Shown: positions 19,277 to 29,972, counted from the stretch's first letter. The stretch: DNA of 64,000 nt from Pseudomonas cavernae (GCF_003595175.1 NZ_CP032419.1:3658001-3722000), one strand, 5' to 3'. The notes: generated from the letters alone by a model not told the origin. Made by a program: numbers and translations.

Positions 19277-19483
19277 ATGGCCCGCTGGCTGATGCTGATC
19301 GGCGCCACACTCTTCCTCATCGGCGTCGCCGCCCACTATGCGCCCTGGCTGCTCAACTGGTTCGGCAAGCTGCCCGGCGACTTGCGCATCGAGTCCGGAC
19401 GCGGCAAGGTCTTCATTCCCTTCACCTCCATGCTGATCATCAGCCTGCTGCTGACGCTGCTGATCAACCTGCTGCGCCGCTGA
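19277..19483 (+). CDS. Small inner-membrane protein, DUF2905 family
   Basis: A 68-residue protein with two transmembrane helices (about residues 4-22 and 44-66) separated by the conserved loop FGKLPGDLRIESGRGKVFIPF, which defines the DUF2905 family. Function unknown. AGGAGA precedes the ATG. It ends three bases before the stop codon of the convergent pdxJ. Confidence 0.8.
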   Translation: MARWLMLIGATLFLIGVAAHYAPWLLNWFGKLPGDLRIESGRGKVFIPFTSMLIISLLLTLLINLLRR

Positions 19484-19486
19484 GCC

Positions 19487-20233
19487 TCAGCCGCGCGCCG
19501 CTGCGGCGACGATCAGCGCCTTCATCTCCGCCACCGCCGCCTTGAAGCCGACGAACAGCGCATGGGCGACTATGGCGTGGCCGATGTTCAGCTCGTTGAT
19601 CCCGGCGATCGCCGCCACCGGCTCGGTGTTGTGGTAATGCAGGCCGTGGCCGGCATTGACGATCAGCCCATGGGCCAGGCCGCAGGCCACGCCGTCGCGG
19701 ATGCGCGCCAGTTCGCGGGCGGCTTCCGCCGGCGAGTGGGCCTCGGCATAGCGACCGGTGTGCAGCTCGATGGCCGGCGCGCCGACGCGCTTGGCAGCCT
19801 CGATCTGCCGTTCATCGGCGTCGATAAACAGCGACACCTCGCTGCCGACCCGGCTCAGGCGCTCGACCGCGGCGCGGATGCGCGCCTCCTGACCGAGCAC
19901 ATCGAGGCCGCCCTCGGTGGTCAGTTCGGCGCGGTTCTCCGGCACCAGGCAGACGTGCTCGGCGCGAATGCTCTCGGCCAAGGCGAGCATTTCCTCGGTG
20001 ACGCCCATCTCGAAGTTCATCCGCGTCTGCAGCGCCTCTTTGAACAGTCGCACATCACGATCCTGGATGTGCCGGCGATCCTCGCGCAGGTGCAGGGTAA
20101 TGCCGTCGGCACCGGCCTCCTCGGCATCCAGCGCCGCCTTCAGCGGATCGGGATAGCGGGTGCCGCGGGCCTGACGCAGGGTGGCGACGTGATCGATATT
20201 CACGCCGAGAAGAATGCGGTTGGCATCAGTCAC
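19487..20233 (-). CDS. pdxJ: Pyridoxine 5'-phosphate synthase
   Basis: A 248-residue TIM-barrel enzyme that makes pyridoxine 5'-phosphate from 3-amino-1-hydroxyacetone phosphate and deoxyxylulose 5-phosphate. Signatures: [22 protein letters not shown] at the N-terminus, [14 protein letters not shown], and [11 protein letters not shown] near residue 190. It is the last gene of the minus-strand row lepA-lepB-DUF4845-rnc-era-recO-pdxJ and overlaps recO by eight bases, the conserved arrangement in gamma-proteobacteria. Confidence 0.96.
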   Translation of the reverse strand: MTDANRILLGVNIDHVATLRQARGTRYPDPLKAALDAEEAGADGITLHLREDRRHIQDRDVRLFKEALQTRMNFEMGVTEEMLALAESIRAEHVCLVPENRAELTTEGGLDVLGQEARIRAAVERLSRVGSEVSLFIDADERQIEAAKRVGAPAIELHTGRYAEAHSPAEAARELARIRDGVACGLAHGLIVNAGHGLHYHNTEPVAAIAGINELNIGHAIVAHALFVGFKAAVAEMKALIVAAAARG

Positions 20234-20924
20234 GGGGGGACTCCTTGAGGTTCATGAACAGTTCGCGGCTGACCAGCGGTCGGCCGCCCAAATGAGGGGC
20301 GAGGGCCTGGCGCATCAAGCGCTTGGCTGCAGCCAAGGCACCGGGTGCCGCCCAGTCGGCTGCGGCCAGGGCCAGCAGATCGGCACCGTGGAACAGTCCT
20401 GGCTGCAGCTGGCCGACCGGTTCCAGACCGGCATCCGGCTGCAGGCGATAGAGCCCATCGACCGCCACCGCCTGGCCGTGCAGGTCGGTATCCAGGGCGA
20501 AACCATAGCCCAGCTCGCCCAGCAAACGCCATTCGAACGCGCGCAGCAGCGGCTCCAACGGGCGGCCGATGGCCAGGGCCTGCAAGGTCAGCGCGTAGTG
20601 TTCGAACAGGCCGGGATGGGGATCTTCCGCCGGCAGCAGGCGGATCAGCAATTCATTCAGATAGAGGCCGCTGAACAGCATCTCGCCGGCCAGCAGGTTG
20701 GGAATGCCGGCGCTCTCCAGGTGGCCGACCGTCTTCAGCTCGCCGCGCCCGCGCAATTCGATGTCCAGCGGTATAAAAGGCCGCGCCAGACTGCCGCTCT
20801 TGCCGCGCGCATTGCGCAGCACGGCGCGCAGCCGGCCCTGCGGGGTGAGGAAGTCGACCAGCGCGCTGCTTTCCTTGTAGGCCCGGCTGTGCAGGACGAA
20901 AGCCGCTGAGGCGCTGGCGTGCAT
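20226..20924 (-). CDS. recO: DNA repair protein RecO
   Basis: A 232-residue protein with an N-terminal OB fold ([37 protein letters not shown]) and a helical C-terminal half. RecO works with RecR and RecF to load RecA on single-stranded DNA covered by SSB. It lies between era and pdxJ, three bases after the era stop, and shares eight bases with pdxJ. No zinc-finger cysteines are apparent, as is usual for this group. Confidence 0.93.
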   Translation of the reverse strand: MHASASAAFVLHSRAYKESSALVDFLTPQGRLRAVLRNARGKSGSLARPFIPLDIELRGRGELKTVGHLESAGIPNLLAGEMLFSGLYLNELLIRLLPAEDPHPGLFEHYALTLQALAIGRPLEPLLRAFEWRLLGELGYGFALDTDLHGQAVAVDGLYRLQPDAGLEPVGQLQPGLFHGADLLALAAADWAAPGALAAAKRLMRQALAPHLGGRPLVSRELFMNLKESPRD

Positions 20925-20927
20925 GAA

Positions 20928-21836
20928 TCAGATGTCGGTATAGCCCAGCGAGCGCAGCGCCCGCTCGTCGTCGGACCAACCGTCTTTGACCTTGACCCAG
21001 AGGTTGAGCATGACCTTGCTGTCGAACAGCACTTCCATGTCCTTGCGCGCCTCGGTGCCGATACGTTTGATCCGCTCGCCCTTGTCGCCAATGATGATTT
21101 TCTTCTGCCCGTCACGCTCGACCAGGATCAGCGCATGGATGTGCAGGGTGCGACCTTGCTGCTTGAACTCCTCGATTTCCACGGTGATCTGGTAGGGCAA
21201 CTCGGCACCGAGCTGGCGCATGATCTTCTCGCGCACCAGTTCGGCGGCCAGGAAGCGGCTAGAGCGATCGGTGATCTGGTCTTCCGGGAAGAAGTGCTCG
21301 CCTTCCGGCAGGCGCTCGGCTACCAGCTTCTCCAGCGCCTCGAGGTTGTGGCCTTGCTGGGCGGAGATCGGCACGATTTCGGCATTCGGCAGCTGCTCTT
21401 GCAGCCACGTCAGATGCGGCATCAGCTCGGCCTTGTCGTCGATGCGATCGGTCTTGTTGATCGCCAGCAGCACCGGCCCCTGCACATACTGGATGCGCTC
21501 GAGGACCATCTGATCCTCCTCGGTCCAGCGCGTACGGTCGACCACGAAGATCACCACGTCGACGTCCTTCAACGCCGCCGAGGCGGTCTTGTTCATGTAG
21601 CGATTGAGCGCCTTGTCGCCATGCTTGTGCAGGCCGGGAGTGTCGACGTAGATCGCCTGCACGTCACCTTCGGTCTTGATTCCGAGCATGTTGTGACGGG
21701 TGGTCTGCGGCTTGCGCGAGGTGATCGCCAGCTTCTGCCCGAGGATATGGTTGAGCAAGGTGGACTTGCCGACGTTGGGACGGCCGACGATGGCGACATA
21801 GCCACAGCGGGTTACGGATGAATCAGTCATTGCCAT
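20928..21836 (-). CDS. era: GTPase Era
   Basis: A 302-residue GTPase needed for 16S rRNA maturation and 30S assembly. G1 is [12 protein letters not shown] (about residue 17), G3 is DTPGLH, and G4 is NKTD; the C-terminal KH domain includes [20 protein letters not shown]. The start overlaps the end of rnc by 14 bases, so rnc and era are translationally coupled, as in E. coli. Confidence 0.97.
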   Translation of the reverse strand: MAMTDSSVTRCGYVAIVGRPNVGKSTLLNHILGQKLAITSRKPQTTRHNMLGIKTEGDVQAIYVDTPGLHKHGDKALNRYMNKTASAALKDVDVVIFVVDRTRWTEEDQMVLERIQYVQGPVLLAINKTDRIDDKAELMPHLTWLQEQLPNAEIVPISAQQGHNLEALEKLVAERLPEGEHFFPEDQITDRSSRFLAAELVREKIMRQLGAELPYQITVEIEEFKQQGRTLHIHALILVERDGQKKIIIGDKGERIKRIGTEARKDMEVLFDSKVMLNLWVKVKDGWSDDERALRSLGYTDI

Positions 21837-22512
21837 TCTCCACGCCGAGGGCGATCAGGGCAGCGGTAGCGGCGACCTGTTCGGCAATCCGCCGACTGGC
21901 GCCCTGCCCCAAGGTCTTGTCGTTCAGCAGGGCGATTTCGCACTCGACCACGAAGGTCCGGCAGTGCGGCTCGCCCTGGATATCCAGCACGTGGTAACGC
22001 GGCAAGTCACAGGCACGCGACTGGAGGAATTCCTGCAACCGGGTTTTCGGATCCTTGTTGGTATCGACCAGGGTCAGACCATCCAGCTCGGCGGTCAACC
22101 AGGCCAGCACGCGCTGGCGTGCGACATCCATGCCGGCGTCCAGATAGATGGCGCCGATCAGCGCCTCGAGGGCATCGGCGAGGATGGACTCACGGCGGAA
22201 GCCGCCGCTCTTCAACTCACCGGAGCCGAGGCGCAGGTACTCGCCCAGCTCGAAGCCGCGCGCCAGGCGCGCCAGGGTCTCGCCCTTGACCAGACGCGCG
22301 CGCAGACGCGACAACTGACCTTCGCGGGCCTGGGGAAAGCGCTCGAACAGCGCCTCACCGGCGACGAAGTTGAGAATGGCATCGCCGAGGAATTCCAGGC
22401 GTTCGTTGTTGCGCCCGGCGAAACTGCGGTGGGTCAGCGCCAGGACCATCAGGTCCTGGTTCTGGAAGAGATGGCCGAGCTGGCGCTCGAGACGGCTTAG
22501 GGATGAGCTCAC
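21823..22512 (-). CDS. rnc: Ribonuclease III
   Basis: A 229-residue double-strand-specific endoribonuclease. The catalytic signature [14 protein letters not shown] lies near residues 36-50 and the second acidic helix includes [15 protein letters not shown]; the C-terminal dsRNA-binding domain starts around 155. It processes rRNA and many mRNAs. The start codon overlaps the stop of the DUF4845 gene (ATGA), and the 3' end overlaps era by 14 bases. Confidence 0.97.
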   Translation of the reverse strand: MSSSLSRLERQLGHLFQNQDLMVLALTHRSFAGRNNERLEFLGDAILNFVAGEALFERFPQAREGQLSRLRARLVKGETLARLARGFELGEYLRLGSGELKSGGFRRESILADALEALIGAIYLDAGMDVARQRVLAWLTAELDGLTLVDTNKDPKTRLQEFLQSRACDLPRYHVLDIQGEPHCRTFVVECEIALLNDKTLGQGASRRIAEQVAATAALIALGVENGND

Positions 22513-22886
22513 GGCATACGCACACGGAATTCTTTGTCGAATCGCGCCACCAGGTCGAGGTTCTGGATCAGCGATTCGCGCTTTTCATATTTGAGGTGAG
22601 CGCGGAACTCGTTGTTCTCGAGCTTCACTACCAGGATTTTGTCCAGCTCCAAATCACGGATGCCATTGATCTGCATGGCCTTGCCGACGCGACTGTAGAA
22701 CTCGGGCACGGTGCGGATATCTGCGGCCTTGTCGGTCTCGACCGAGGTGATCGCCTTTTCCATCGACATGAAGTCGAGGTAATGCGGCAACATCTTAAAT
22801 ACTGCGCTAGCCAGGAAGGCCACCACGGCCAACGCCATCAACCAACCCAGCAACGACAAACCCTTTTGCGAACGTGCAAATGCCAT
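22509..22886 (-). CDS. DUF4845 single-pass membrane protein
   Basis: A 125-residue protein with one N-terminal transmembrane helix ([22 protein letters not shown]) preceded by a basic segment that resembles a type IV prepilin N-terminus. The periplasmic remainder is small and mixed alpha/beta. DUF4845 genes are regularly found between lepB and rnc in Pseudomonas; function unknown. Start at 22886 is supported by GAGGT six bases upstream; an upstream in-frame ATG at 22925 has no such site. Confidence 0.85.
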   Translation of the reverse strand: MAFARSQKGLSLLGWLMALAVVAFLASAVFKMLPHYLDFMSMEKAITSVETDKAADIRTVPEFYSRVGKAMQINGIRDLELDKILVVKLENNEFRAHLKYEKRESLIQNLDLVARFDKEFRVRMP

Positions 22887-22999
22887 GATCGACCTCAATG
22901 TCTGTTTATTGGAAAGTCTCGCCAACCCGCAGCAAGACTATATATGGCGCGCGGCGCTGCAGTGAACAGCCCCGCGTTTCGCGCAAGAAGCGCGACAGA

Positions 23000-23854
23000 T
23001 CAGCGGATCAGACCAACACGGGTGAAATCCGGCAGGTTATGCAGCTTGGGTTCGGCCCAACTCAGCCAGACGGCGAAGGCTTTGCCGACGATGTTCTTGT
23101 CCGGAACCATGCCGAGCAGACTCTTGGGGATCTTCGCATCGTTCCAGTAACGGCTGTCGTTGGAGTTGTCGCGGTTGTCACCCATCATGAAATAGTGCCC
23201 GGCCGGCACCTTCCATTCGCGGCCCGGCTCGATGCGATAGCGGCTCATTTCCTTGCGGATCAGATGCTCCACCGCGCCAAGCTTTTCCTTATACAGCACG
23301 GCGGTGCCCAGAGAGCCCGCCTCTTCGCCCAGGAGCGCCTCGGCGATCGACTGGCCATTGATGAACAGGCGCTTGTCGCTGCTGTAACGAATCACGTCAC
23401 CCGGCAGGCCAACCACGCGCTTGATGTAATTGATGTTCGGATCGCTCGGGTAGCGGAACACCATCACATCGCCGCGCTGCGGATCACCGACTTCGATGAC
23501 CTTGGTGTCCAGCACCGGCAGGCGGATGCCATAAGCAAACTTGTTGACCAGGATGAAGTCGCCCACTTCGAGGGTCGGCTTCATCGAACCGGAGGGGATC
23601 TGGAATGGCTCGACCAGGAACGAACGCAGCACCAGGACGATGGCCAGCACCGGGAAGAACGACTTGCCGTACTCGACCAGCAGCGGCTCCCGGTTCAACT
23701 GTTCGAGCACAGTCTCATCGGGCTCGCCGACCTGCCCCTCGTATGTCGCGATCGCCGCGCGGCGGCGGGGCGCCAGGACGAGCAGATCGAGCAACGCCAA
23801 CAAACCGCAAACCGCTACCGCGATGACTAACAACAACGGGAAATTGATCGACAT
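23000..23854 (-). CDS. lepB: Signal peptidase I
   Basis: A 284-residue inner-membrane protease that removes signal peptides from exported proteins. Two N-terminal hydrophobic segments are followed by the catalytic domain with Ser90 in IPSGSMKPT and general base Lys145 in NYIKRVVGLPGD, and the box MMGDNRDNSNDSRYW near residue 230. It lies 21 bases after lepA and 113 bases before the DUF4845 gene. Confidence 0.96.
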   Translation of the reverse strand: MSINFPLLLVIAVAVCGLLALLDLLVLAPRRRAAIATYEGQVGEPDETVLEQLNREPLLVEYGKSFFPVLAIVLVLRSFLVEPFQIPSGSMKPTLEVGDFILVNKFAYGIRLPVLDTKVIEVGDPQRGDVMVFRYPSDPNINYIKRVVGLPGDVIRYSSDKRLFINGQSIAEALLGEEAGSLGTAVLYKEKLGAVEHLIRKEMSRYRIEPGREWKVPAGHYFMMGDNRDNSNDSRYWNDAKIPKSLLGMVPDKNIVGKAFAVWLSWAEPKLHNLPDFTRVGLIR

Positions 23855-23875
23855 AGCCCCTACTTTTCCAAGTCC

Positions 23876-25675
23876 TTAACTATCCAGCCTGAGTACGGCG
23901 AGGAAGGCATCCTGCGGGATCTCCACGTTGCCGACCTGCTTCATCCGCTTCTTACCGGCCTTCTGCTTCTCCAGCAGCTTGCGCTTACGGCTGACGTCAC
24001 CACCGTAGCACTTGGCCAGTACGTTCTTGCGCAGCGCCTTAACGGTGGTCCGCGCAACAATCTGCCCGCCGATAGCGGCCTGGATGGCCACATCGAACAT
24101 TTGCCGCGGGATCAACTCCTTCATCTTCTCGGTCAGCGCGCGGCCTTTGTAGTGGGCGTTGTCGCGGTGCACGATCAGCGCCAGGGCATCGACCTTGTCG
24201 CCGTTGATCAGCACGTCCAGCTTGACCAGATTGGCCGACTGGTAGCGGTCGAAGTGGTAATCCAGCGAGGCATAGCCGCGGCTGACCGACTTCAGGCGGT
24301 CGAAGAAGTCCAGCACCACTTCGTTCATCGGCAGGTCGTAGCGCACCTGCACCTGGGTGCCGAGGAACTGCATGTCGCGCTGTACGCCGCGCTTCTCGAT
24401 GCACAGGGTGATGACGTTGCCCAAGTGTTCCTGCGGCACGAGGATGTTGGCCTGCACGATCGGCTCGCGCATATCCTCGATCGACGATAGATCCGGCAGT
24501 TTCGACGGGTTATCAACGTAGATCGTCTCACCGTTCTTCATTTGCACTTCGAAGATTACGGTCGGAGCGGTGGTGATCAGGTCCAGGTCGTATTCGCGCT
24601 CCAGGCGCTCCTGAATGATCTCCATGTGCAGCATGCCAAGGAAGCCGCAACGGAAGCCGAAGCCCAGCGCGTCCGAGCTTTCCGGCAAGTACTGCAGCGA
24701 GGAGTCGTTCAGCGTCAGCTTCTGCAGCGCCTCACGGAAATCCTCAAAATCGTCGGAGCTGACCGGGAACAGGCCGGCATAGACCTGCGGTTGAATGCGC
24801 TTGAAGCCGGGCAGCACTTCGACGTCGGGGGTGCTGCTGAGGGTCAGGGTATCGCCCACCGGTGCGCCGTGGATGTCCTTGATACCGGCGATGATGAAGC
24901 CCACTTCACCCGCCTTGAGATCGACGGTTTCGGTGTGTTTCGGAGTGAACACGCCGACGCTATCGACCAGGTGGATCTTACCGGTGGACTTGACCAGTAC
25001 CTTGTCGCCCTTCTTGATGCGGCCGTGGCGCACGCGCACCAACGAGACCACACCGAGGTAGTTGTCGAACCAGGAGTCGATGATCAAGGCCTGCAAAGGC
25101 GCATCGATATCGCCGGTCGGAGCGGGAATGGTCTCTACCAGACGCTCGAGCACCTCGTCGACCCCCATGCCGCTCTTGGCGCTGCAGGCCACGGCATCGG
25201 TGGCATCGATGCCGATGATGTGTTCGATTTCCTCTTTGACCCGGTCCGGATCGGCCTGCGGCAGGTCCATCTTGTTCAGCACCGGCATGACCTCGAGGCC
25301 CTGCTCGATGGCGGTGTAGCAGTTGGCCACCGATTGCGCCTCTACGCCCTGACCGGCATCGACCACCAGCAAGGCGCCCTCGCAAGCGGCCAGGGAGCGG
25401 CTGACCTCATAGGTGAAGTCGACGTGTCCGGGGGTGTCGATGAAGTTCAGCTGGTAGGTTTTACCGTCTTTGGCCTTGTAGTGCAGGGTCACACTGTGGG
25501 CCTTGATGGTGATCCCGCGCTCGCGCTCGAGGTCCATGGAGTCCAGCACCTGGGCTTCCATTTCGCGATCACTCAAGCCACCGCACATCTGGATGAAGCG
25601 GTCTGCCAGGGTCGACTTGCCATGGTCGATGTGGGCAATGATGGAAAAATTGCGGATATGACTCAGATCACTCAC
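23876..25675 (-). CDS. lepA: Elongation factor 4 (LepA)
   Basis: A 599-residue translational GTPase, the normal length. Switch and nucleotide motifs are [27 protein letters not shown] and [10 protein letters not shown]; the C-terminal LepA-specific domain ends [20 protein letters not shown]. It acts on stalled or mis-translocated ribosomes and in initiation. The start codon is GTG with a weak ribosome-binding site. mucD lies upstream on the same strand behind a terminator hairpin. Confidence 0.97.
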   Translation of the reverse strand: MSDLSHIRNFSIIAHIDHGKSTLADRFIQMCGGLSDREMEAQVLDSMDLERERGITIKAHSVTLHYKAKDGKTYQLNFIDTPGHVDFTYEVSRSLAACEGALLVVDAGQGVEAQSVANCYTAIEQGLEVMPVLNKMDLPQADPDRVKEEIEHIIGIDATDAVACSAKSGMGVDEVLERLVETIPAPTGDIDAPLQALIIDSWFDNYLGVVSLVRVRHGRIKKGDKVLVKSTGKIHLVDSVGVFTPKHTETVDLKAGEVGFIIAGIKDIHGAPVGDTLTLSSTPDVEVLPGFKRIQPQVYAGLFPVSSDDFEDFREALQKLTLNDSSLQYLPESSDALGFGFRCGFLGMLHMEIIQERLEREYDLDLITTAPTVIFEVQMKNGETIYVDNPSKLPDLSSIEDMREPIVQANILVPQEHLGNVITLCIEKRGVQRDMQFLGTQVQVRYDLPMNEVVLDFFDRLKSVSRGYASLDYHFDRYQSANLVKLDVLINGDKVDALALIVHRDNAHYKGRALTEKMKELIPRQMFDVAIQAAIGGQIVARTTVKALRKNVLAKCYGGDVSRKRKLLEKQKAGKKRMKQVGNVEIPQDAFLAVLRLDS

Positions 25676-25784
25676 GGATCAACACTCAAAAAGGCCGAGG
25701 GCAGGCTGCCCGGCGAAAATAGCCGGGAAGTTTACCCGATCGACGCCCTAGGCGTCACGCGCGGGGCGCCGACCGGCAGGCATG

Positions 25785-25812
25785 AAAAAGGGCGGTGAAA
25801 ACCGCCCTTTTT
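25785..25812 (-). terminator. Intrinsic terminator downstream of mucD (bidirectional)
   Basis: AAAAAGGGCGGT, GAAA, ACCGCCCTTTTT is a perfect 12-bp stem with A and T tracts on both sides, so it can stop transcription in either direction. It separates the mucD end of the alg operon from lepA. Confidence 0.9.
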
Positions 25813-25827
25813 CCCTAGCCAGCCGCT

Positions 25828-27255
25828 TTACTCGGCCAATTTGAAGGTGATGAAGCTGGCCCGCCCTTCGCGCAATACGCGCATGGAGACCGAGCGGTTC
25901 TTCGGCAGCGCCTGGGCGACCTTGGCGAACACCGCGACCGAGTCGATGGCCTGGTTGTTCAGGTGGGTGATCACATCGCCCGGGCGCAGGCCGATCAGCG
26001 CCGCCGGCCCCTCGAGCACTTCTTTGATCACCACGCCGCCCTTGATGTCCAGCGCCTTCTTATCCTCGGCACTCAGCTCAGTGACCGTGACGCCCAGCCG
26101 GTTACTGCTGCGCTCCGCCCCCGAATCGCCACTGGCGGTCAGCTCCTCGCCCTCGGCCGGCAAGGCACCGACGGTCACCTGCAGGGTTTTGCGCGAGCCC
26201 TCGCGAACGATATCCATACTGGCTTTGGCGCCCGGCTTCATGCCACCGACCAAGTGTGGCAGATCGGCGGACATGACAATCGGCTGGCCATTCAGGCTGA
26301 GGATCACATCGCCCACCTGCAGACCGCTCTTGGCCGCCGGACCACCCTCCATAATCTGCGCGACCAACGCCCCGGCCGGCTTATCCAGACCAAACGACTC
26401 GGCCAGATCTTTGTTCACTTCCTGAATTACCACACCCAGCCAGCCGCGGTTGACCTTGCCATCGCTCTTCAGCTGATTGGCGACATCCATCGCCACATCG
26501 ATCGGAATCGCGAAGGACAGCCCCATGAAGCCACCGGAGCGGGTGAAAATCTGCGAGTTGATACCGATTACCTCGCCATCCAAGTTGAACAGCGGCCCAC
26601 CGGAGTTACCTGGATTGATCGCCACATCGGTCTGAATGAACGGCACATAGCTCTCATTAGGCAGGCTACGACCCTTGGCGCTGACGATACCGGCGGTCAC
26701 CGAATGGTCAAAACCGAAAGGCGAACCGATGGCCAGCACCCAAGCACCGACTTTCAGATCCTCTGACTTGCCCAATTTAACGGTCGGTAGGCTCTTGCCC
26801 TCGACCTTGAGCAGGGCGACATCGGTGCGCGGGTCGGCGCCGATCAGCTTGGCCTGCAACTCGCTGCGGTCGGACAGGCGCACGATGATTTCATCGGCGT
26901 CGGCGACCACATGGTTGTTGGTCAGCACATAGCCGTCCGCGGAAATAATGAAGCCCGAACCCAGCGACTGCGCCTCACGCTGGCGCCCCCCCGGACTGCG
27001 TGGCGCTTGCGGCATGTTGCGCTCGAAGAACTCCCGGAACATCGGTGGCAACCCTTCCAGATCCGGCATCGTCGCCGGGCCGCCCGCCAGACGCTCAGGC
27101 ATTTTCTGCCGGGTACTGATGTTCACCACAGCCGGCGCCGCCTGCTCGACCAGCGGGGTGAAGTCCGGCAACTCGGCACGCGCGACCAAGGTCTGGCTAA
27201 GCAACAACATCCCAGCTACTACAGACAAACAGGATTTCAGGCTAGCTATCGACAT
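25828..27255 (-). CDS. mucD: Periplasmic serine protease MucD (DegP/HtrA family)
   Basis: A 475-residue exported protease-chaperone. The signal peptide (LKSCLSVVAGMLLLSQTLVARA) is followed by a trypsin-like domain with His in NNHVVADADE, Asp in TDVALLKVEG and Ser in GNSGGPLFN, then two PDZ domains (about 270-360 and 390-470). MucD degrades misfolded envelope proteins and dampens AlgU activation. ATG 27255 has GGGGAG five bases upstream and begins the signal peptide; an earlier in-frame ATG would add 55 non-signal residues. It is the last gene of algU-mucA-mucB-mucC-mucD. Confidence 0.95.
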   Translation of the reverse strand: MSIASLKSCLSVVAGMLLLSQTLVARAELPDFTPLVEQAAPAVVNISTRQKMPERLAGGPATMPDLEGLPPMFREFFERNMPQAPRSPGGRQREAQSLGSGFIISADGYVLTNNHVVADADEIIVRLSDRSELQAKLIGADPRTDVALLKVEGKSLPTVKLGKSEDLKVGAWVLAIGSPFGFDHSVTAGIVSAKGRSLPNESYVPFIQTDVAINPGNSGGPLFNLDGEVIGINSQIFTRSGGFMGLSFAIPIDVAMDVANQLKSDGKVNRGWLGVVIQEVNKDLAESFGLDKPAGALVAQIMEGGPAAKSGLQVGDVILSLNGQPIVMSADLPHLVGGMKPGAKASMDIVREGSRKTLQVTVGALPAEGEELTASGDSGAERSSNRLGVTVTELSAEDKKALDIKGGVVIKEVLEGPAALIGLRPGDVITHLNNQAIDSVAVFAKVAQALPKNRSVSMRVLREGRASFITFKLAE

Positions 27256-27286
27256 ACCACTCCCCGTTAAATCAAGCGAAGAAAAC

Positions 27287-27742
27287 TCACAACGGACCCG
27301 CAGGCCCGGCAAGCATCGCGCGGAGCACCACAGGCTGCAGCGCGGGATCGTCCGCCTTGCGCCGACCGCGCCAGCGCACAATGAACCAGGCCAGGGCGAG
27401 TCCGCCCAGACCGGAAACAATAATCAAAGGTTCGTGCAGAGCCAAGCGTTCGGCGAACATAGCCAGAGCGAAGAACATCAGCAGCGGCAGCAGATAGACC
27501 AGCAACGAAGCACGTACCAGCAAGTCCTCGCGCACGCCGATCACCACCGGATCACCGACCCGCAGCTGCAGATCGCAAAGCGCGCGCACATAGCCCCGCT
27601 GACCACCGACTCCCAGCTTGTCCATCAAGCCCTGACCGCAACCAGCATTGGCTGAACAGCTGGAACAAGTGCTTTTGCGTAGCGTTTCAACCCAGACCGC
27701 TCCGGACTCCACTGCAACCACTCGCCCAGCTTCTTCGATCAT
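27287..27742 (-). CDS. mucC: MucC, RseC/SoxR-reducing family membrane protein
   Basis: A 151-residue protein of the RseC family. The N-terminal cytoplasmic part has a cysteine cluster (KSTCSSCSANAGCGQG) typical of the group, followed by two transmembrane helices (about 78-98 and 105-122). Its role in AlgU control is minor and condition-dependent in P. aeruginosa. The start overlaps the mucB stop by four bases. Confidence 0.92.
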   Translation of the reverse strand: MIEEAGRVVAVESGAVWVETLRKSTCSSCSANAGCGQGLMDKLGVGGQRGYVRALCDLQLRVGDPVVIGVREDLLVRASLLVYLLPLLMFFALAMFAERLALHEPLIIVSGLGGLALAWFIVRWRGRRKADDPALQPVVLRAMLAGPAGPL

Positions 27743-28686
27743 GGCGTAGCTTGCGCTTCGCCAGCGCGCATCGACAGCGCCACGCGCTCCGCCGTGCCCA
27801 GAGGGATTTCGCCCACCACGGTAACCATCACATCGCCATCACTGGTCGACATCCGCTTCGACACCGCCACGGTCGGCCCCAGCTGACTGCGCGCATCCTC
27901 AACCGCCACGCCGTGCAGCGGCTCGAGAAAGACCGAGAAACGCGCCAAGCCGTCGTCATACATCAGGTAGGCAACCACTTCGCTAGACACTGGGCTTTTC
28001 CGCTCCAGCACGCTGCTGAGACTGAAACCGGGCGGCAGCCACTCCGAACGCCAGGCGCCGGGCTGCACTTTGGCCGCTTCGATAACCCGCACCGGCCGGC
28101 AGGCCGAACCGGCCTTCAGATCTTCATCGGTGGGTGGCGTGATTTCCAGGCGGGAGAATTGAAAACGCTCAAGCAGCTGCCCCTTCTCATTCAGCAGCAG
28201 GGACTTCAGCACCAGACCGGTATCACGATCCAGATGCAGCTCGAAGCCATAACGGTGCTGATCGCGCGGCGTCACCGCCAACACCACGGCAGGGCGACCG
28301 GCCACTCGCGACTGACCGATCACACGTAAGTCATACCAGGCTTCCAGTTGTTTGGGATCGAGGCTTCGCGCCGGCCATGCCTGACCATCGGTCAATTGAT
28401 CAGCTAGCGCGCCACTGGTGCATTCGGTCTGCTCATTGACGCGAACGACTTCCTGAGCTGGGCCATCCAACTGCAACAGCCGCTCGCGCACCTTGCCCCC
28501 CTCGTCAACCCGGTGCCAGATGCTATGGGTTGAGAAGCTGCCGCTGCGCTCGTAGACGAACGTGCCTTGAAAGCTTTGCACGCGCTCCGCTTCGCTCATA
28601 CGGAGCAGCCAATCTTGGGCATCTGCGGCCTGCGCCGGCACAGCCAGCCAGCCGCCCAGCAGGAAAAAGAAGGGGATGGCGCGCAT
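27739..28686 (-). CDS. mucB: MucB, periplasmic regulator of the anti-sigma factor (RseB family)
   Basis: A 315-residue periplasmic protein with a signal peptide ending QAADA. Its two-domain lipid-binding fold is recognisable by SFQGTFVYERSGSFSTHSIWHRVDEGG and the C-terminal MucB/RseB domain. MucB binds the periplasmic part of MucA and shields it from proteolysis until lipid or lipopolysaccharide signals displace it. AAGGAGG precedes the start; mucA ends eight bases upstream. Confidence 0.95.
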   Translation of the reverse strand: MRAIPFFFLLGGWLAVPAQAADAQDWLLRMSEAERVQSFQGTFVYERSGSFSTHSIWHRVDEGGKVRERLLQLDGPAQEVVRVNEQTECTSGALADQLTDGQAWPARSLDPKQLEAWYDLRVIGQSRVAGRPAVVLAVTPRDQHRYGFELHLDRDTGLVLKSLLLNEKGQLLERFQFSRLEITPPTDEDLKAGSACRPVRVIEAAKVQPGAWRSEWLPPGFSLSSVLERKSPVSSEVVAYLMYDDGLARFSVFLEPLHGVAVEDARSQLGPTVAVSKRMSTSDGDVMVTVVGEIPLGTAERVALSMRAGEAQATP

Positions 28687-28694
28687 GATCCTCC

Positions 28695-29300
28695 TTAGCG
28701 ACCTTCCAGGCTGGCAGCACGGGCGTAAGGCAGCGCTGCATCGGAAGAACCACCCATCGCCGCCTGCTGCGCATGCTGGCGCAGATAGGCGGGTAGCCGT
28801 TGTTCATGCCAGCTCGGCTGTCCCTCCCCACCACTCACCACCACTTGAGCAGGAGCCTGCTGCACCCCTTCGGTATAACCAGCCAATACCGCCGTATTCT
28901 GCACCTGCGGAATATTCACCGAAGGTTGCGGCGCCTGCTGCGCAAGCTGAGTGCCATTGATGGCATCCTGATTATAGAAGCGCACCCCTGCCAGCACCGC
29001 CAGGGTTACGGAGGCCGCCACCGCCAGGCGCCCGAGCATGCGCCAGCGCTTGACCGGGCTCGGTTGTACGGCGATGGAGAGCGGGGCTTCATTGGCCATT
29101 GCGGCCGAGACGGCGGCGGCGATGTCCAGGCGCGGCTCGAGCAGCTCCTTGTGCATCACCGCCCGGGCGATCTGATAACGCGACCAGGTGGCGCGCAAGT
29201 CGGCATCGTCACAAGCATTCAGCACGCGGCGCAATTCTAATTCGTCCGCTTGGTTATCCATGACCGCAGACAGCGATTCATGCAGGGCTTCACGACTCAT
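28695..29300 (-). CDS. mucA: Anti-sigma factor MucA
   Basis: A 201-residue single-pass membrane protein. The cytoplasmic N-terminus (ESLSAVMDNQADELELRRVL) binds AlgU, a transmembrane helix lies near residues 85-105, and the periplasmic part binds MucB and is the target of regulated proteolysis. Slightly longer than P. aeruginosa MucA (194). The reading frame is intact, so no mucoid-type truncation is seen. It is 31 bases downstream of algU. Confidence 0.95.
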   Translation of the reverse strand: MSREALHESLSAVMDNQADELELRRVLNACDDADLRATWSRYQIARAVMHKELLEPRLDIAAAVSAAMANEAPLSIAVQPSPVKRWRMLGRLAVAASVTLAVLAGVRFYNQDAINGTQLAQQAPQPSVNIPQVQNTAVLAGYTEGVQQAPAQVVVSGGEGQPSWHEQRLPAYLRQHAQQAAMGGSSDAALPYARAASLEGR

Positions 29301-29331
29301 GGCGTTTCCTCTCTTGGCTTTCGCCGCTGTC

Positions 29332-29913
29332 TCAGGCTTCCTGCAACAGGGGCTGCAGGGTTTTATCTATGGCTTCCCGCGCCCGAAATATTCGCGAACG
29401 CACCGTGCCTACCGGACACTGCATGACGCTGGCAATGTCCTCGTAACTCAATCCTTCGAACTCACGCAGGGTCAAGGCCGTACGCAAATCCTCAGGCAGC
29501 TGCTGGATGGTGCGATGGACAGCGTCCTCGATTTCATCCCGCAGGGCCAACCGCTCCGGAGACTCGATATCTTTGAGAGAATTGTCACCCTCATAGAACT
29601 CGGCATCCTCGGCACTGACATCGCTATCTGGCGGTCGCCGTCCGCGCGACACCAGATGGTTTTTCGCCGTATTGATGGCGATCCGGTACAGCCAGGTGTA
29701 AAACGCGCTGTCACCGCGAAAGTTAGCTAGCGCGCGATACGCCTTGATAAAGGCTTCCTGAGCAACATCCTGGGCCTCATGGGCATCGTGCACGAAGCGC
29801 ACTATCAATCCGAGAATCTTGTGCTGATACTTCAGCACCAGCAGATCAAAAGCCCGCTTATCGCCACGCTGCACCCGCTCGACCAGTTGCTGATCATCTT
29901 CCTGGGTTAGCAT
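29332..29913 (-). CDS. algU: Extracytoplasmic stress sigma factor AlgU (RpoE family)
   Basis: A 193-residue ECF sigma factor, exactly the family length. Region 2 includes LVLKYQHKILGLIVRFV and AFIKAYRALANFRGDSAFYTWLYRIA; region 4 includes LREFEGLSYEDIASVMQCPVGTVRSRIFRARE. It directs alginate, osmotic and envelope-stress genes from GAACTT-N16-TCTGA-like promoters and is held by MucA. GAGGAGA is the ribosome-binding site. Two AlgU-type promoters upstream indicate autoregulation. It is the first gene of the muc operon and divergent from nadB. Confidence 0.97.
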   Translation of the reverse strand: MLTQEDDQQLVERVQRGDKRAFDLLVLKYQHKILGLIVRFVHDAHEAQDVAQEAFIKAYRALANFRGDSAFYTWLYRIAINTAKNHLVSRGRRPPDSDVSAEDAEFYEGDNSLKDIESPERLALRDEIEDAVHRTIQQLPEDLRTALTLREFEGLSYEDIASVMQCPVGTVRSRIFRAREAIDKTLQPLLQEA

Positions 29914-29972
29914 GAACTCTCCTCAATAAGCCCGGAGGGTTCTTGCGCCAGCAAACTAATCTTCCTGCCAAA

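Noticed and set aside
28695..29300. Mucoid-type mucA mutation
   Set aside because: The frame is intact through the transmembrane and periplasmic parts.
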